A DNA stretch of 64,000 nucleotides from Bradyrhizobium sp. PSBB068 (GTDB taxonomy: Bacteria; Pseudomonadota; Alphaproteobacteria; Rhizobiales; Xanthobacteraceae): assembly GCA_016839165.1 (NCBI GenBank), contig CP069300.1:4836001-4900000 (forward strand), given 5' to 3'. Of the stretch, positions 47,178-56,417 are shown piece by piece (the first letter of the stretch is position 1; each line of letters opens with the position of its first letter). The translations under genes and the position numbers were made by a program. The notes beneath the pieces were generated by a model that saw only the letters and a list, made by a program, of their open reading frames with translations, did not search any database and was not told the DNA's origin.

Positions 47178-48272
47178 ATGACAACAAGGCGTGATTTCCT
47201 GAAAGCGGGAGCAAATGCGGCGGCAGGCATCGTGTTCTGCGGCTGCGGGCTCGTCCACAACGCGAATGCACAGCCGTCGCGGCAGAAGCTGCCGGTCAGC
47301 GTCGATGGCAAGCGCGTCAGGACGATCGACATTCACTCGCATTGCCACTTCCGCGAGGCGGGCGCCCTGCTCGGCGCCGACGCCGAAAGACTGCAAGTGC
47401 CGCCGGTCAACGGCGCGGCCGAAGCCTTCATCGAGATCGACAAGCGCCTGGCAGCGATGGACGCGCAGGCCGTCGACATGGAGGTGCTCTCGATCAATCC
47501 GTTCTGGTACGACCGCGATCGCGAGCTTGCCGGCAAGATCGTGAAAATCCAGAACGAAAAGCTCGCCGAACTCTGCGCCTCGAAGCCCGACCGGTTTGCG
47601 GCTTTCGCCTCGCTGACGCTGCAGGCGCCGGATCTTGCGGTGCAGGAGCTGGAGATCGCCGTGAAGAAGCAGGGCCTGAAGGGCGCGGCGATCGGCGGTG
47701 TCGTCGACGGCGTCGAGTTCTCCGATCCGAAGTTTCACCCCATATGGGCCAAGGCCGAGGAACTGGGTGTCCCCCTGTTCATTCATCCGCAAGGCGTGCC
47801 CGAGCTCAACAAGCGGCTCTCGGGCAATGGCTGGCTCGGCAACACGATCGCCAATCCGCTCGAGACCACGATCGCGCTCTCCCACCTGATCTTCGAGGGG
47901 ACGCTCGATCGCTTCCCGGGATTGAAGATCGTCGCCGCGCATGGCGGCGGCTACCTCCCCTCCTACGCGGATCGCTCGGACCATGCCTGCCTGGTCGGCC
48001 CGAAGGGATGCAATCCCGAGATCAAGCTCAAGAAAGCGCCGACCGAATACCTCAAGCAGATCTATTTCGATTCCCTGATCTTCACGCCGGAGGCGATCCG
48101 GCACCTCGCCGCGCAGGTCGGCGCCGGCCAGATCGTGCTCGGAAGCGACTATCCCTATCCATGGCAACTCGCGCCAGTCGACCACATCTTCGCTTGCTCG
48201 TCGCTGAGCGATGATGACAAGGCCAACATTCTCGGCCGGACCGCGGCGAAGCTACTCGGCGTTGCCGCGTGA
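47178..48272 (+). CDS. Tat-exported amidohydrolase (ACMSD-like, Amidohydro_2)
   Basis: A 364-residue TIM-barrel hydrolase/decarboxylase. MTTRRDFLKAG begins a twin-arginine signal that runs to NANAQ, so the protein is predicted in the periplasm. The metal site is visible as TIDIHSHCHF (H-x-H), PLFIHPQG, KIVAAHGGGYLPSYADR and LGSDYPYP (Asp). Relatives include aminocarboxymuconate-semialdehyde decarboxylase and resorcylate decarboxylases, which are normally cytoplasmic. AGGGAGGCGATC precedes ATG 47178. It lies 145 bp after dctM on the same strand and may act on the compound before uptake. Confidence 0.86.
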   Translation: MTTRRDFLKAGANAAAGIVFCGCGLVHNANAQPSRQKLPVSVDGKRVRTIDIHSHCHFREAGALLGADAERLQVPPVNGAAEAFIEIDKRLAAMDAQAVDMEVLSINPFWYDRDRELAGKIVKIQNEKLAELCASKPDRFAAFASLTLQAPDLAVQELEIAVKKQGLKGAAIGGVVDGVEFSDPKFHPIWAKAEELGVPLFIHPQGVPELNKRLSGNGWLGNTIANPLETTIALSHLIFEGTLDRFPGLKIVAAHGGGYLPSYADRSDHACLVGPKGCNPEIKLKKAPTEYLKQIYFDSLIFTPEAIRHLAAQVGAGQIVLGSDYPYPWQLAPVDHIFACSSLSDDDKANILGRTAAKLLGVAA

Positions 48273-48336
48273 CGACGGCCGCCGGTCGTTGGCCGACTAT
48301 CGTCGTCGCCCTGATCCGCGGCGACGACAGCAATGA

Positions 48337-48594
48337 TCAGTTGGCCTTCACCGTGCGCGGCAAGGCCGCGGGCGCCGGCTGCGCAATCCTGGGCGGTGGA
48401 TTGGTGTCGAAGGCATCAGTTCCGACGAACTCCGCTTGCGCCACATCCGAAATCCATTTGACCGCGGCGGGGTGACTGACCAGCATCCCGATCAACGCCA
48501 CGACCAGCAGCACCGGCAATGCAATCAGCTTGATGCTGAAGCTCCCGTAATTGCTCTCGGGGTCCTGCTGTCGGTTGTCGAAAGAGCCCTGCAT
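48337..48594 (-). CDS. Small single-pass membrane protein, unknown function
   Basis: An 85-residue protein. After a polar start (MQGSFDNRQQDPESNYGSF) comes one membrane segment, IKLIALPVLLVVALIGMLV, and a C-terminal tail rich in proline and alanine (NPPPRIAQPAPAALP). GTGGAGGAATCC before ATG 48594 is a strong ribosome-binding site, which supports a real gene; an earlier in-frame ATG at 48624 is less likely. It lies between the amidohydrolase and the broken Crp/Fnr gene. No family recognised. Confidence 0.65.
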   Translation of the reverse strand: MQGSFDNRQQDPESNYGSFSIKLIALPVLLVVALIGMLVSHPAAVKWISDVAQAEFVGTDAFDTNPPPRIAQPAPAALPRTVKAN

Positions 48595-48732
48595 GGATTC
48601 CTCCACAATGCGGACGTGCTCCACCGAGGGTCACTTACCGCAGGGCACGCAAGGCCGATGTGAATGGTTTCACAGGCCTTGTCCGGCTCACCATTTCGTG
48701 AAGTGCGGAGCTGACCCCGGCAGCCGGCGTGG

Positions 48733-49470
48733 CTACTCGCCGTCATCAGCCCCGGCGTCGACCAGCGCCTGAAGCGACTCGGGCTTCAGCACGACGATCG
48801 CGCCATGCTCGAGCCTGACCCAACCGCGTGTCGCCCATGCGCGGAGCTGCTTGTTGATGCTCTCGCGGGTCATGCCGACCATCTCGCTGATCTCTTGCTG
48901 GGTGATCGAGATGGTACGACCTTGCGGCTTGTGCTTGTCGCTGAGACGCAGCAGCGCGCTCGCCAGTCGGCCCGGCAGGTCCTGCAGGATCACCTACTCG
49001 ACCTGGTCGCTGGTCCAGCGCAGTCGGGCGCACAGCAGCTCGATGAATTTCATCGCAAGCGACGGCTGGCTGCGCACGAACGGAATGAACTCGCGCCGAT
49101 CGATGACGAAGAGCTCGCAATTGGTGTTGGCGGTGGCATCTGCCGTCCGCGACAGACCGTCGAGCAGCGCGATCTCCCCGAATATCTCTCCCGCCTCGAT
49201 CAAGTTCAGAATGGCGTTGCGGCCATCCGGCGACGAGATGCTGATCTTCACCGTACCCGAGATCACCGCGATCAGGCTGGTGCCCGGATCGCCCTTGGAG
49301 AAGATCGCCGTGCCGCGCTTCAGCGTGATGTGCTTGGCATAACGACAGAGCTGATCGAATGCTTCGGGCTCGAGGTCGGCGAAATAGGGATGCTTGCGCA
49401 GCACCGATAGCTTGTTGTTCGAAAACAACGGCGCGCCGGCAGTTCGTTCAATGGGCGGCGCACTGGTCAT
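48733..49470 (-). pseudogene. Crp/Fnr-family regulator interrupted by an in-frame amber codon
   Basis: The continuous frame would give a 245-residue regulator. Residues ~25-135 are a cNMP-binding domain (FSKGDPGTSLIAVISGTVKI, EIFGEIALLDGLSRTADATA). TAG 48994-48996 stops it at codon 159, exactly in the central helix after CARLRWTSDQVE. The same frame resumes at once with GTG 48991-48993 as ILQDLPGRLASALLRL and a helix-turn-helix, QQEISEMVGMTRESINKQLR. Homologues have an acidic residue at that position, so GAG to TAG is the simplest change. The GTG directly after the stop could permit reinitiation. No Fnr iron-binding cysteines are visible. Confidence 0.85.
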
Positions 49471-49759
49471 CGTGATCCAGACTGATTGTTGCGTTCAATC
49501 GGCGCGCCAACAGCGCGACTCCGACATAGCCATCGATCAATGAAATCGGAAAGGACTATAACCCCACCGCCGGCCTACAGCAACATAAGGTCCGAGCCGG
49601 CGGCATCGGGATAGAAGGCATCCAAGCTACAATTTGGAATAAATGCGTGCCTATGCAACGCTCAATTGTAGGCAGGGCCGCCCGTGATCCGGAATATCCG
49701 GTCCAGCAACGACAGTCTCACCGCGCAGAACCCGCTGTGTCGGGGTCGACGCCGCCAAC

Positions 49760-50599
49760 TCACAACAGCTTGCCGTCCGGCCCAAAGAACGGGTGCGGCC
49801 CGTCAAACTGGCCGATGGGAACCTGGTGCGTCACCACCTGCCCGAAATCCTGCCCGGGAAACCAGCTATGCAAGTGAAATGCCGGCGGTTCCACCTTGAA
49901 CGATGGTTCGCGGAGCTGTCCGAGGTCGAGGTCGACCGCATGGTTCGGCGCGGGGCATATTGTCACGGCAATCCCCGCGAAGGTGGTCAGCATGGCACGG
50001 TGGACGTGCCCGCACGCGATCAGCCGCGCACGCGGGTGCCGCTTGACGATGGCAGCCAACTCGTCGGCATTGAAGAGGTCCTGCCGGTCCATGTGCCAGA
50101 TGCCGCCCTTGAATGGCGGATGGTGCAGAAAGAGCAGCGCCGGCCGGTCGACTGCCGCCGCCAGCGCCGCGTCCAGCCATTGCAGCGTGGACGCTTCGAG
50201 CATGCCATGAGGCTTACCGGCAACGCTTGAATCGAGCAGCAGGAGATCGAGACCGTTGACCTCGATCTTCTGGTCGAGCGGGCCCGTCGCGTGAACATAA
50301 GGCGCCGAAGGAAACGCCTCGCGCATCCATTCGCGCGAGTCGTGATTGCCGGGAATGCCGGCAAACGGCAGGCGCAGCGGCGCGAGCAATTGTTTGAGAT
50401 AGTCGTATTCCTCGACCGACGGCGTATCGACCAGATCGCCCGAGATGACGACGAAATCGGGCGCCGGCTCGAATGCGCCGAGCGCTGCCACGCAGCGTTC
50501 AAGCGCCTTGGCGGTATCGACCCGGCCATAGGCCAACGCTCCCGGCGGCTTGATGTGAAGGTCGGATATCTGGGCGATGAGGGTGGGCTTCGACGGCAT
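49760..50599 (-). CDS. Metallophosphoesterase (CpdA/GpdQ-like phosphodiesterase)
   Basis: A 279-residue calcineurin-like hydrolase with the whole set of metal-site motifs: QISDLHI, VISGDLVD, GIPGNHDS, FLHHPPF and ACGHVHRA. Length and order match class III cyclic-nucleotide and glycerophosphodiester phosphodiesterases such as CpdA and GpdQ. No signal peptide, so it works in the cytoplasm. It begins 9 bp after the stop of the ABC ATPase gene and is probably the last gene of that operon, which suggests that the imported solute is a phosphodiester or phosphate ester. This last point is inference. Confidence 0.88.
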   Translation of the reverse strand: MPSKPTLIAQISDLHIKPPGALAYGRVDTAKALERCVAALGAFEPAPDFVVISGDLVDTPSVEEYDYLKQLLAPLRLPFAGIPGNHDSREWMREAFPSAPYVHATGPLDQKIEVNGLDLLLLDSSVAGKPHGMLEASTLQWLDAALAAAVDRPALLFLHHPPFKGGIWHMDRQDLFNADELAAIVKRHPRARLIACGHVHRAMLTTFAGIAVTICPAPNHAVDLDLGQLREPSFKVEPPAFHLHSWFPGQDFGQVVTHQVPIGQFDGPHPFFGPDGKLL

Positions 50600-50608
50600 C
50601 GATGGATC

Positions 50609-51667
50609 TCAGGGTTCGGACGGCAGAATACGAAGCGCGTCGGGTGCGATAGACAGGCCAACCCGATCGCCGACCTTGGCTTGAATCGTGTTGGGCGCGT
50701 CGACATTGAGCGGCTTGCTCGAAGCACCACTCACGACAAGCCGCTGCCGGTCGCCGATGAAGCTGACGGAATCGACAACGCCCGAAAGCGCCTCCGCCCC
50801 GGCGCTCGTCACTCGAATGGTTTCGGGGCGGATCATGACCGTCGCGTTCGCGCTCGTCGCACCACCCTCGATCGGCAATCGCCCGCCGGGCAGGATCAAT
50901 AAACCGTTCTCGACCGGAGCTTCCACGATGTTCGCCGCTCCGATGAATTCCGCCACAAAGCGATCCTTCGGCGCGAAATAGACCTCGCGCGGCGTGCCGA
51001 TCTGGGCGATCGCGCCTTTCCGCATCACCACAATACGGTCGCCCAATTCCATCGCTTCCGCCTGGTCATGCGTGACGTAGATCGTCGTAATGCCGAGTGC
51101 GCGCAACAACCGGTTGAGTTCGCTCCGCAGCCGGTCCCGCAAGGCGGCATCAAGCGCGGTCAACGGCTCATCAAGCAGCAAGATGCCGGGCCGGATCGCG
51201 ACCGCACGCGCCAGCGCGACGCGCTGACGTTGACCACCCGACAGCTGGTCGATGCGGCGGTTCTCCAAGCCCGTGATGTTGGTCAGAGCCACCAGCTCGG
51301 CAACCCGCGCGGCACGCTCGCTCCTCGCAACGCCCCGGATCTTCAGCCCGTAGGCGATATTGTCCGCCACAGTCATGTTGGGGAACAACGCGTAGGATTG
51401 AAACACCATCCCGACATTGCGCCGCTCAATCGGGACCGAGGTCATGTCCTTGCCGTCGAACAGGACCTTGCCGCCGGCATCGGGCAGCTCGAGCCCGGCA
51501 ATGATGCGCAGCATGGTGGTCTTGCCGCAGCCGGATGGGCCAAGCAGCACCAGCGTCTCGCCGCGGGCAATGTCGAGCGTTGCGGGATCGAGCGCGCGCG
51601 TGCCGTCGGCAAAGGTCTTGCCGCACGCCTCGATCCGCACCGCTGCACCGTGTCCCGCCGTACTCAT
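50609..51667 (-). CDS. ABC importer ATP-binding protein (PotA/FbpC/PhnT-like)
   Basis: A 352-residue ATPase. Walker A LLGPSGCGKTTMLR, Q-loop MVFQSYALFPNMTV, signature LSGGQRQRVALARA, Walker B ILLLDEPLTALD, H-loop TIYVTHDQAEAM. The C-terminal ~110 residues are a TOBE domain, usual in importers for polyamines, iron, sulfate and 2-aminoethylphosphonate. ATG 51667 overlaps the permease stop as ATGA. Confidence 0.9.
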   Translation of the reverse strand: MSTAGHGAAVRIEACGKTFADGTRALDPATLDIARGETLVLLGPSGCGKTTMLRIIAGLELPDAGGKVLFDGKDMTSVPIERRNVGMVFQSYALFPNMTVADNIAYGLKIRGVARSERAARVAELVALTNITGLENRRIDQLSGGQRQRVALARAVAIRPGILLLDEPLTALDAALRDRLRSELNRLLRALGITTIYVTHDQAEAMELGDRIVVMRKGAIAQIGTPREVYFAPKDRFVAEFIGAANIVEAPVENGLLILPGGRLPIEGGATSANATVMIRPETIRVTSAGAEALSGVVDSVSFIGDRQRLVVSGASSKPLNVDAPNTIQAKVGDRVGLSIAPDALRILPSEP

Positions 51668-52449
51668 CGCTTGTGATCCCTGTCGGCCAAGAGCTGCATT
51701 GCGACCAGGAGCGGTATGATCATCACGAAGAAGATCAGGGTGTAGGCCGAAGCCACTTCGAGCCGCATCGAGGCATAGCTGTCGGCGAGCCCGATCGGCA
51801 GCGTCTTCGTCAACGGCGTATGCAGCATCCAGGTCAGATTGAATTCACCGAGCGACAATGTGACCACCATGAGCGCACCAGCCAGAATTCCCGGCAGCGC
51901 GTTCGGCACGATGACGTCGCAAAATCGCCGCCACGGCGACGCACCCAGCGAGGCAGCCCCCTCATCGAGCGTCTTGATGTCCACGGTCGCAAACACCGCC
52001 ATGACCGACCGCACCATGAACGGCATGGTGAAGATCACATGGCCGACCAGAATGAAGAGCCAGGAGCGGCGAAAGTCACCGAGGCTCCCGTAGGCGAGCA
52101 ACAGCGCCAGCGCGATCGCGAGCCCCGGAATCGCCAGCGGCAGCGTGATTATCTCCTCGACGATGCGGGCAAGCCGGCCTCCCCGCGCATGCAGCGCGTA
52201 AGCTGCCGGAACGCCGACGAGCAGCGTGACTGCGAGCGTCGCGAACGCGATCACGAAGGAGAGCAGGATCGTGCCGGCATAGAGCTCCCAGACCTGCGCG
52301 ACCCATTGCAACGTCACGCCGGACTGGATGCCTCTGAAATAATTGACGGTCACGCCGGCGGAGATCGAAAGCCCGGCGGGCACCACCAGGAAGGCCGCAA
52401 CGAGCAGCGTGAAGATGAACTGGCCGGTGAAGATCAGGCGATCGCGCAT
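51664..52449 (-). CDS. ABC importer permease 2
   Basis: A 261-residue permease with six hydrophobic segments and the EAA loop DEGAASLGASPWRRFCDVIVPNALPGILAGAL, of which EGAASLGASPWRRF is the key part. ATG 52449 is chosen over an upstream in-frame ATG (52503) that lies inside the preceding permease gene. It is 4 bp behind permease 1 and overlaps the ATPase start, so the four genes form one operon. Confidence 0.9.
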   Translation of the reverse strand: MRDRLIFTGQFIFTLLVAAFLVVPAGLSISAGVTVNYFRGIQSGVTLQWVAQVWELYAGTILLSFVIAFATLAVTLLVGVPAAYALHARGGRLARIVEEIITLPLAIPGLAIALALLLAYGSLGDFRRSWLFILVGHVIFTMPFMVRSVMAVFATVDIKTLDEGAASLGASPWRRFCDVIVPNALPGILAGALMVVTLSLGEFNLTWMLHTPLTKTLPIGLADSYASMRLEVASAYTLIFFVMIIPLLVAMQLLADRDHKR

Positions 52450-52453
52450 GATC

Positions 52454-53269
52454 TCACCCGGCCGCCGCGACCGTGCTGCCGCTGAAGGTGCGGGCAAGCG
52501 CAAGGATGAGCCACGTGATCAGGCCGAGCCCTACCGACAGCGCCGCCGAGGTCGCGAAGTTGGCGGCCAACGTGAACTCGGTGTAGATCAGCATCGGCAA
52601 CACGTCGATGTTCGTCGCCAGCGTGAAGGCAGTCCCGAACGCCCCCATCGCGGTCGCAAATGCGATCGCGCCGGATGCAACGAACGCCGGCGCCAGCGCC
52701 GGCAGCACGACGTCGCGCTGCACCGCCCAGGGGCTCGCGCCAAGCGAACGCGCGGCTTCCTCCAGCCCAACGTCGAGCTTCTGCACTGCCGCCATGATGG
52801 TGAGGATCACGCGCGGGATCGAAAAATAGAGATAGCCCAGGAAGAGCCCGTAGATCGAATAGGCGAACACGAACTTCTCGCCGAAGATCCGGTTCGACAG
52901 ATCGCCGATCAATCCCTGCCGCCCGGCCAGCAGGATGATCATGAAACCGACCACCACGCCGGGGAAGGCCAGCGGAAAGGTCAACATCGCGATCAGCACG
53001 GCCCGCCCGGGGAAGCGGTGCCGCTGCAGAAACATCCCGGCAATGGTCGCCACGATCAGCGTGACGACCGTGGTTGCGGCCGCCAGCAGCACGGTGTTGA
53101 TCAGCGTCGCGCGATAGCGGCCTTCGGTCAGGATGGCAAGATAGCCGGCGAGCCCGTGCGGACCTTCCGCGCCCGCGACCACCAGCCGTGCCATCGGCAA
53201 CAGGAAGAATGCCGTGGTCACGACCGCAAGCGGCAGCAGGCAGAGCCAAATGAAAGACTTTTGCGACAT
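52454..53269 (-). CDS. ABC importer permease 1
   Basis: A 271-residue permease with six hydrophobic segments. The EAA loop is EEAARSLGASPWAVQRDVVL. ATG 53269 lies 37 bp after the binding-protein stop. The two-permease, single-ATPase arrangement is that of PhnV/PotBC-type importers. Confidence 0.9.
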   Translation of the reverse strand: MSQKSFIWLCLLPLAVVTTAFFLLPMARLVVAGAEGPHGLAGYLAILTEGRYRATLINTVLLAAATTVVTLIVATIAGMFLQRHRFPGRAVLIAMLTFPLAFPGVVVGFMIILLAGRQGLIGDLSNRIFGEKFVFAYSIYGLFLGYLYFSIPRVILTIMAAVQKLDVGLEEAARSLGASPWAVQRDVVLPALAPAFVASGAIAFATAMGAFGTAFTLATNIDVLPMLIYTEFTLAANFATSAALSVGLGLITWLILALARTFSGSTVAAAG

Positions 53270-53306
53270 CGGAAGAATGGCGCCCCGCGAAGGGCACCAT
53301 ATTGCC

Positions 53307-54314
53307 TCAGCGGACCTCGGCGAGATAGCGGTCGACGAAGGCTTTTTGCACGTTTTCCATCTCGCCCCAGTCGACGCTCTTGGCGCGGGCGTAGTCGCTG
53401 TCGGGGAGGAACTTGCCCTTTACGGAGGCCGGCAACTCGATCGGGCGGGCCGGACGCAGATAGGCATTGGTCCAGATCGCCTGCCCCTTGTCGGACAGGA
53501 GATAGTCCATCACCTTCTTGGCCTTCTCCTTGTCGGGCGCATTCTTCACGAGACCGACGACATAGGGAAACACCACGGAGCCTTCGCAGGGAATGACAAA
53601 TTCGAAATTGCCCTTCTCCGAATACTTCGCGCGGTAGGCGTTGAAGTCGTAGTCGAACAGGATCGGCATCTCACCGGAGACGACGCGGGCGTACGACGTC
53701 TGCTTGGGCACGATCGGATCGTTCTTGCGCAGCTCCTTGAAGAAATTGATCGCCGGATCGAAATTGGCCGGCGAGCCGCCCAGCGCCAGATTGACCGCAA
53801 CCGCGCCGACATAGCCGACCGCCGCCGACGACGGATCGAGATAGCCGACCATGCCCTTGTAGTCGGGCTTCAGCAGGTCCTTCCAACAGGCCGGCACCGG
53901 CTTGCCGCCGAGCGCATCCTTGTTGACGAACAGGCCGAGCGTGCCGGAGTGGATCGTGGTCCAGTAGCCATCCGGATCCTTGAGACCGGCGGGGACCTGA
54001 TCCCAGTGCGCCGGCTTGTAGGGCTCGAGCGCGTCCTGCGCCTTCGCTTTCATGCCGAAGGTCACGCCGAAATAGCCGATATCGCCCACCGGGTTGCTCT
54101 TCTCGGCCAGGATCTGGGCGAGTGCCTGACCGGAATTCTTGTTGTCATGCGGGATATCGTAGTTGAGGTCCGCCTTGATCGCCTTCAGCATCGAGGCCCA
54201 ATCGGCCCATTCCGGCGGACAATTGTAGCAGATCACGTCGGCCGCCCTGGCGGATTGCCACGGCGCGATCAGTGTCAGCGCCAGCAACGCGAGGACAAGG
54301 CGGACGGTCTTCAT
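53307..54314 (-). CDS. ABC importer substrate-binding protein (family 1/6)
   Basis: A 335-residue periplasmic protein. LVLALLALTLIAPWQSARAAD is a Sec signal. VICYNCPPEWADWASMLKAI opens the mature chain, with a Cys pair that may form a disulfide. IGYFGVTFGMKAKA, DPDGYWTTIHSGTLGLFVNK and DLLKPDYKGMVGYLDPSSAA match the iron/phosphonate-type binding-protein clan. CGGAGCCTCCC precedes ATG 54314. It heads the importer operon and is divergent from the alcohol dehydrogenase; the 198-bp region between them should contain both promoters. Confidence 0.87.
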   Translation of the reverse strand: MKTVRLVLALLALTLIAPWQSARAADVICYNCPPEWADWASMLKAIKADLNYDIPHDNKNSGQALAQILAEKSNPVGDIGYFGVTFGMKAKAQDALEPYKPAHWDQVPAGLKDPDGYWTTIHSGTLGLFVNKDALGGKPVPACWKDLLKPDYKGMVGYLDPSSAAVGYVGAVAVNLALGGSPANFDPAINFFKELRKNDPIVPKQTSYARVVSGEMPILFDYDFNAYRAKYSEKGNFEFVIPCEGSVVFPYVVGLVKNAPDKEKAKKVMDYLLSDKGQAIWTNAYLRPARPIELPASVKGKFLPDSDYARAKSVDWGEMENVQKAFVDRYLAEVR

Positions 54315-54512
54315 GGGAGGCTCCGGTCTGGGCGAGGATGCAATGAAGGATTTCAACATCAACCCGGCGACCAAGTATAGGCCGCGCATGAATGTTTTGC
54401 GACGGCTTGCTGCCGCGCAGCAAAGCGATCCAGCTGCTCCCGAGCCAGCCATCGGATGCTCGCGGCGACCGGTCGTTTCGCGCTAGGCTATCAGGCAAAA
54501 CAGGAAGCGCCC

Positions 54513-55664
54513 ATGTATCAGCCGCCCGGCGTCAAGACATCTCCCGATCTTCCCGTCCCCGACCTGATGAAAGCCTGGGTCCTTGGTGACCCGGATCAAC
54601 TCCACCTTCGCGACAAGCCAACGCCGGCGCCGTCGCGCGCCGAGGTGCTGGTGCGCATCGATGCGGTCGCGATCTGTGCGACCGATCTCGAGATCATCCA
54701 TCTAGGTTCGCCGGCGAGCATTCAGGGCGGACTGCCCTTCAACAAGAACTTCACGCCGGGTCACGAATACATGGGCACGGTTGCCGCGCTCGGCCCTGAG
54801 GTGGACGAATTCAGGATCGGCGAGCGGGTCAGCGTGGAGATCCATGCCGGCTGCGGCCAGTGCAAACGCTGCCGCCAGGGCATGTACACGTCGTGCCTCA
54901 ACTATGGAAAGCCGGAAAAGGGACACCGCGCCAACGGCTTCACAACCGATGGCGGATTCGCCGAATTTGCGATGAACCACATCAACACGCTGGCGCGCGT
55001 CCCCGACACCATGAGCGATGCGGAGGCAACGCTCGTGGTGACTGCCGGGACGTCGATGTACGGCTTGACGGAATTGGGGGGATTGGTGGCCGGCGAGAGC
55101 GTCGTGGTGATCGGCCCCGGGCCGATCGGACTTCTCGCAGTTGCCGTGGCCAAGGCGCTCGGCGCAAGTCCTGTCATGCTGACGGGAACGCGCAATAAGC
55201 GGCTGGCGATCGGCGGGGAATTGGGGGCCGACCGCGTCATCAACATCAACGACGAAGATGCCGTTGAGGTCGTGAAGCAACTAACAGGGGGGATCGGTGC
55301 TGATTATGTCGTCGAATGTGCCGGCACCGAAGCAACACTCAACCAGGCGATTCACATGACGAATCGCGGCGGCAAGATCTGTCTGGCCGCCTTCCCGCAC
55401 GAGGCCGCGACGCTGGACATCGCGCACTTGGTGCGTAACAACATCTACGCCTACGGCATCCGCGGCGAAGGCAAGAGTGCCACTCACCGTGCGATGGAAC
55501 TGATGGCCGCGAAGCGGTTTGACGCGACCAAGATCCACACGCATACGTTTCCGCTCGCCGACCTGCCGACGGCGCTGAGATATGCGCGGGATCGTGTCGA
55601 TGACGCGATCAAGGTCGTCGTCACCAATCGCAAGGCCGATGCGATCGCGAGCGCTGCCGAGTGA
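54513..55664 (+). CDS. Zinc-dependent alcohol dehydrogenase (medium-chain, MDR)
   Basis: A 383-residue MDR enzyme. Catalytic zinc ligands are suggested by ICATDLE and TPGHEYMGTV; the structural zinc uses the cysteines of CGQCKRCRQGMYTSC. The coenzyme fold carries VVVIGPGPIGLLAVAVAKAL. The length and motif order resemble threonine dehydrogenase and other polyol/aldehyde dehydrogenases. AGGAAGCGCCC precedes ATG 54513. Sharing a divergent promoter region with the ABC importer and its phosphodiesterase suggests it oxidises an alcohol released from the imported compound (inference). Confidence 0.87.
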   Translation: MYQPPGVKTSPDLPVPDLMKAWVLGDPDQLHLRDKPTPAPSRAEVLVRIDAVAICATDLEIIHLGSPASIQGGLPFNKNFTPGHEYMGTVAALGPEVDEFRIGERVSVEIHAGCGQCKRCRQGMYTSCLNYGKPEKGHRANGFTTDGGFAEFAMNHINTLARVPDTMSDAEATLVVTAGTSMYGLTELGGLVAGESVVVIGPGPIGLLAVAVAKALGASPVMLTGTRNKRLAIGGELGADRVININDEDAVEVVKQLTGGIGADYVVECAGTEATLNQAIHMTNRGGKICLAAFPHEAATLDIAHLVRNNIYAYGIRGEGKSATHRAMELMAAKRFDATKIHTHTFPLADLPTALRYARDRVDDAIKVVVTNRKADAIASAAE

Positions 55665-55709
55665 GGTCCGTTCGGGGCTGCGCGCTGGAGCGCTGACTGA
55701 AACGCCTGC

Positions 55710-56414
55710 TCACACCGAGCAGTAGCGCTCCTTGATCTCGTCGTCGGCGAGCAACGCCCGCGCCGAGGCCTGGTGCACCACGGCCCCTTGATCCAGCACA
55801 TAGGCTCGATCGGCGATACCGAGTGCAAGCTCGACATTCTGCTCGACCAACAGAACTGTCGTTCCCTGCGCCTTCATGCTGCGGAACAGCTCGAACATCT
55901 CGTCGACCAGCACGGGCATGATGCCCTCCGAAGGCTCATCCAGCATGATCAGGTCGGGCTTTGCGATCATTGCCCGCGCGATCGCCAGCATCTGCTGCTC
56001 TCCGCCGGACATCGTCACCGCATCCTGATCCATGCGTTCCGCCAGCCGCGGGAATATCATTGCGATCTCGTCGATCAGTTCCGCCTCGCGCTTCTTTTGC
56101 CTCGATGCCACCAGGCCAAGCCGCAAATTCTCTCGCACTGACAGTCCCTGCACGATCCGCCGCTCTTCGGGAACGTAGGCGAGCCCCAACGCGAAGCGCA
56201 CGTGCGCCGGCCGGTTCAGCAGCTCCTCGCCCTTGAAGGTCACCGAACCGCGCGTCCGCCCCATCAGGCCCATGATCGATTTCAGCGTCGTGGTCTTGCC
56301 GGCGCCATTGCGGCCGATCAGGCAGACGATCTCGCCTTTGGTCACATCGAGACTGATGTCCTGCAGCGCGTGGCTTGCACCATACCAGGCATTGAGCTTG
56401 CTGATCCGCAGCAT
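55710..56414 (-). CDS. livF: Branched-chain amino-acid-type ABC importer ATPase LivF
   Basis: A 234-residue ATPase. LIGRNGAGKTTTLKSIMGL is Walker A, MSGGEQQMLAIARAM the signature and LIMLDEPSEGIMPVLVDEMF the Walker B region typical of LivF. It is the last gene of the liv operon, 3 bp after livG, and convergent with the alcohol dehydrogenase. Confidence 0.93.
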   Translation of the reverse strand: MLRISKLNAWYGASHALQDISLDVTKGEIVCLIGRNGAGKTTTLKSIMGLMGRTRGSVTFKGEELLNRPAHVRFALGLAYVPEERRIVQGLSVRENLRLGLVASRQKKREAELIDEIAMIFPRLAERMDQDAVTMSGGEQQMLAIARAMIAKPDLIMLDEPSEGIMPVLVDEMFELFRSMKAQGTTVLLVEQNVELALGIADRAYVLDQGAVVHQASARALLADDEIKERYCSV

Positions 56415-56417
56415 CCC

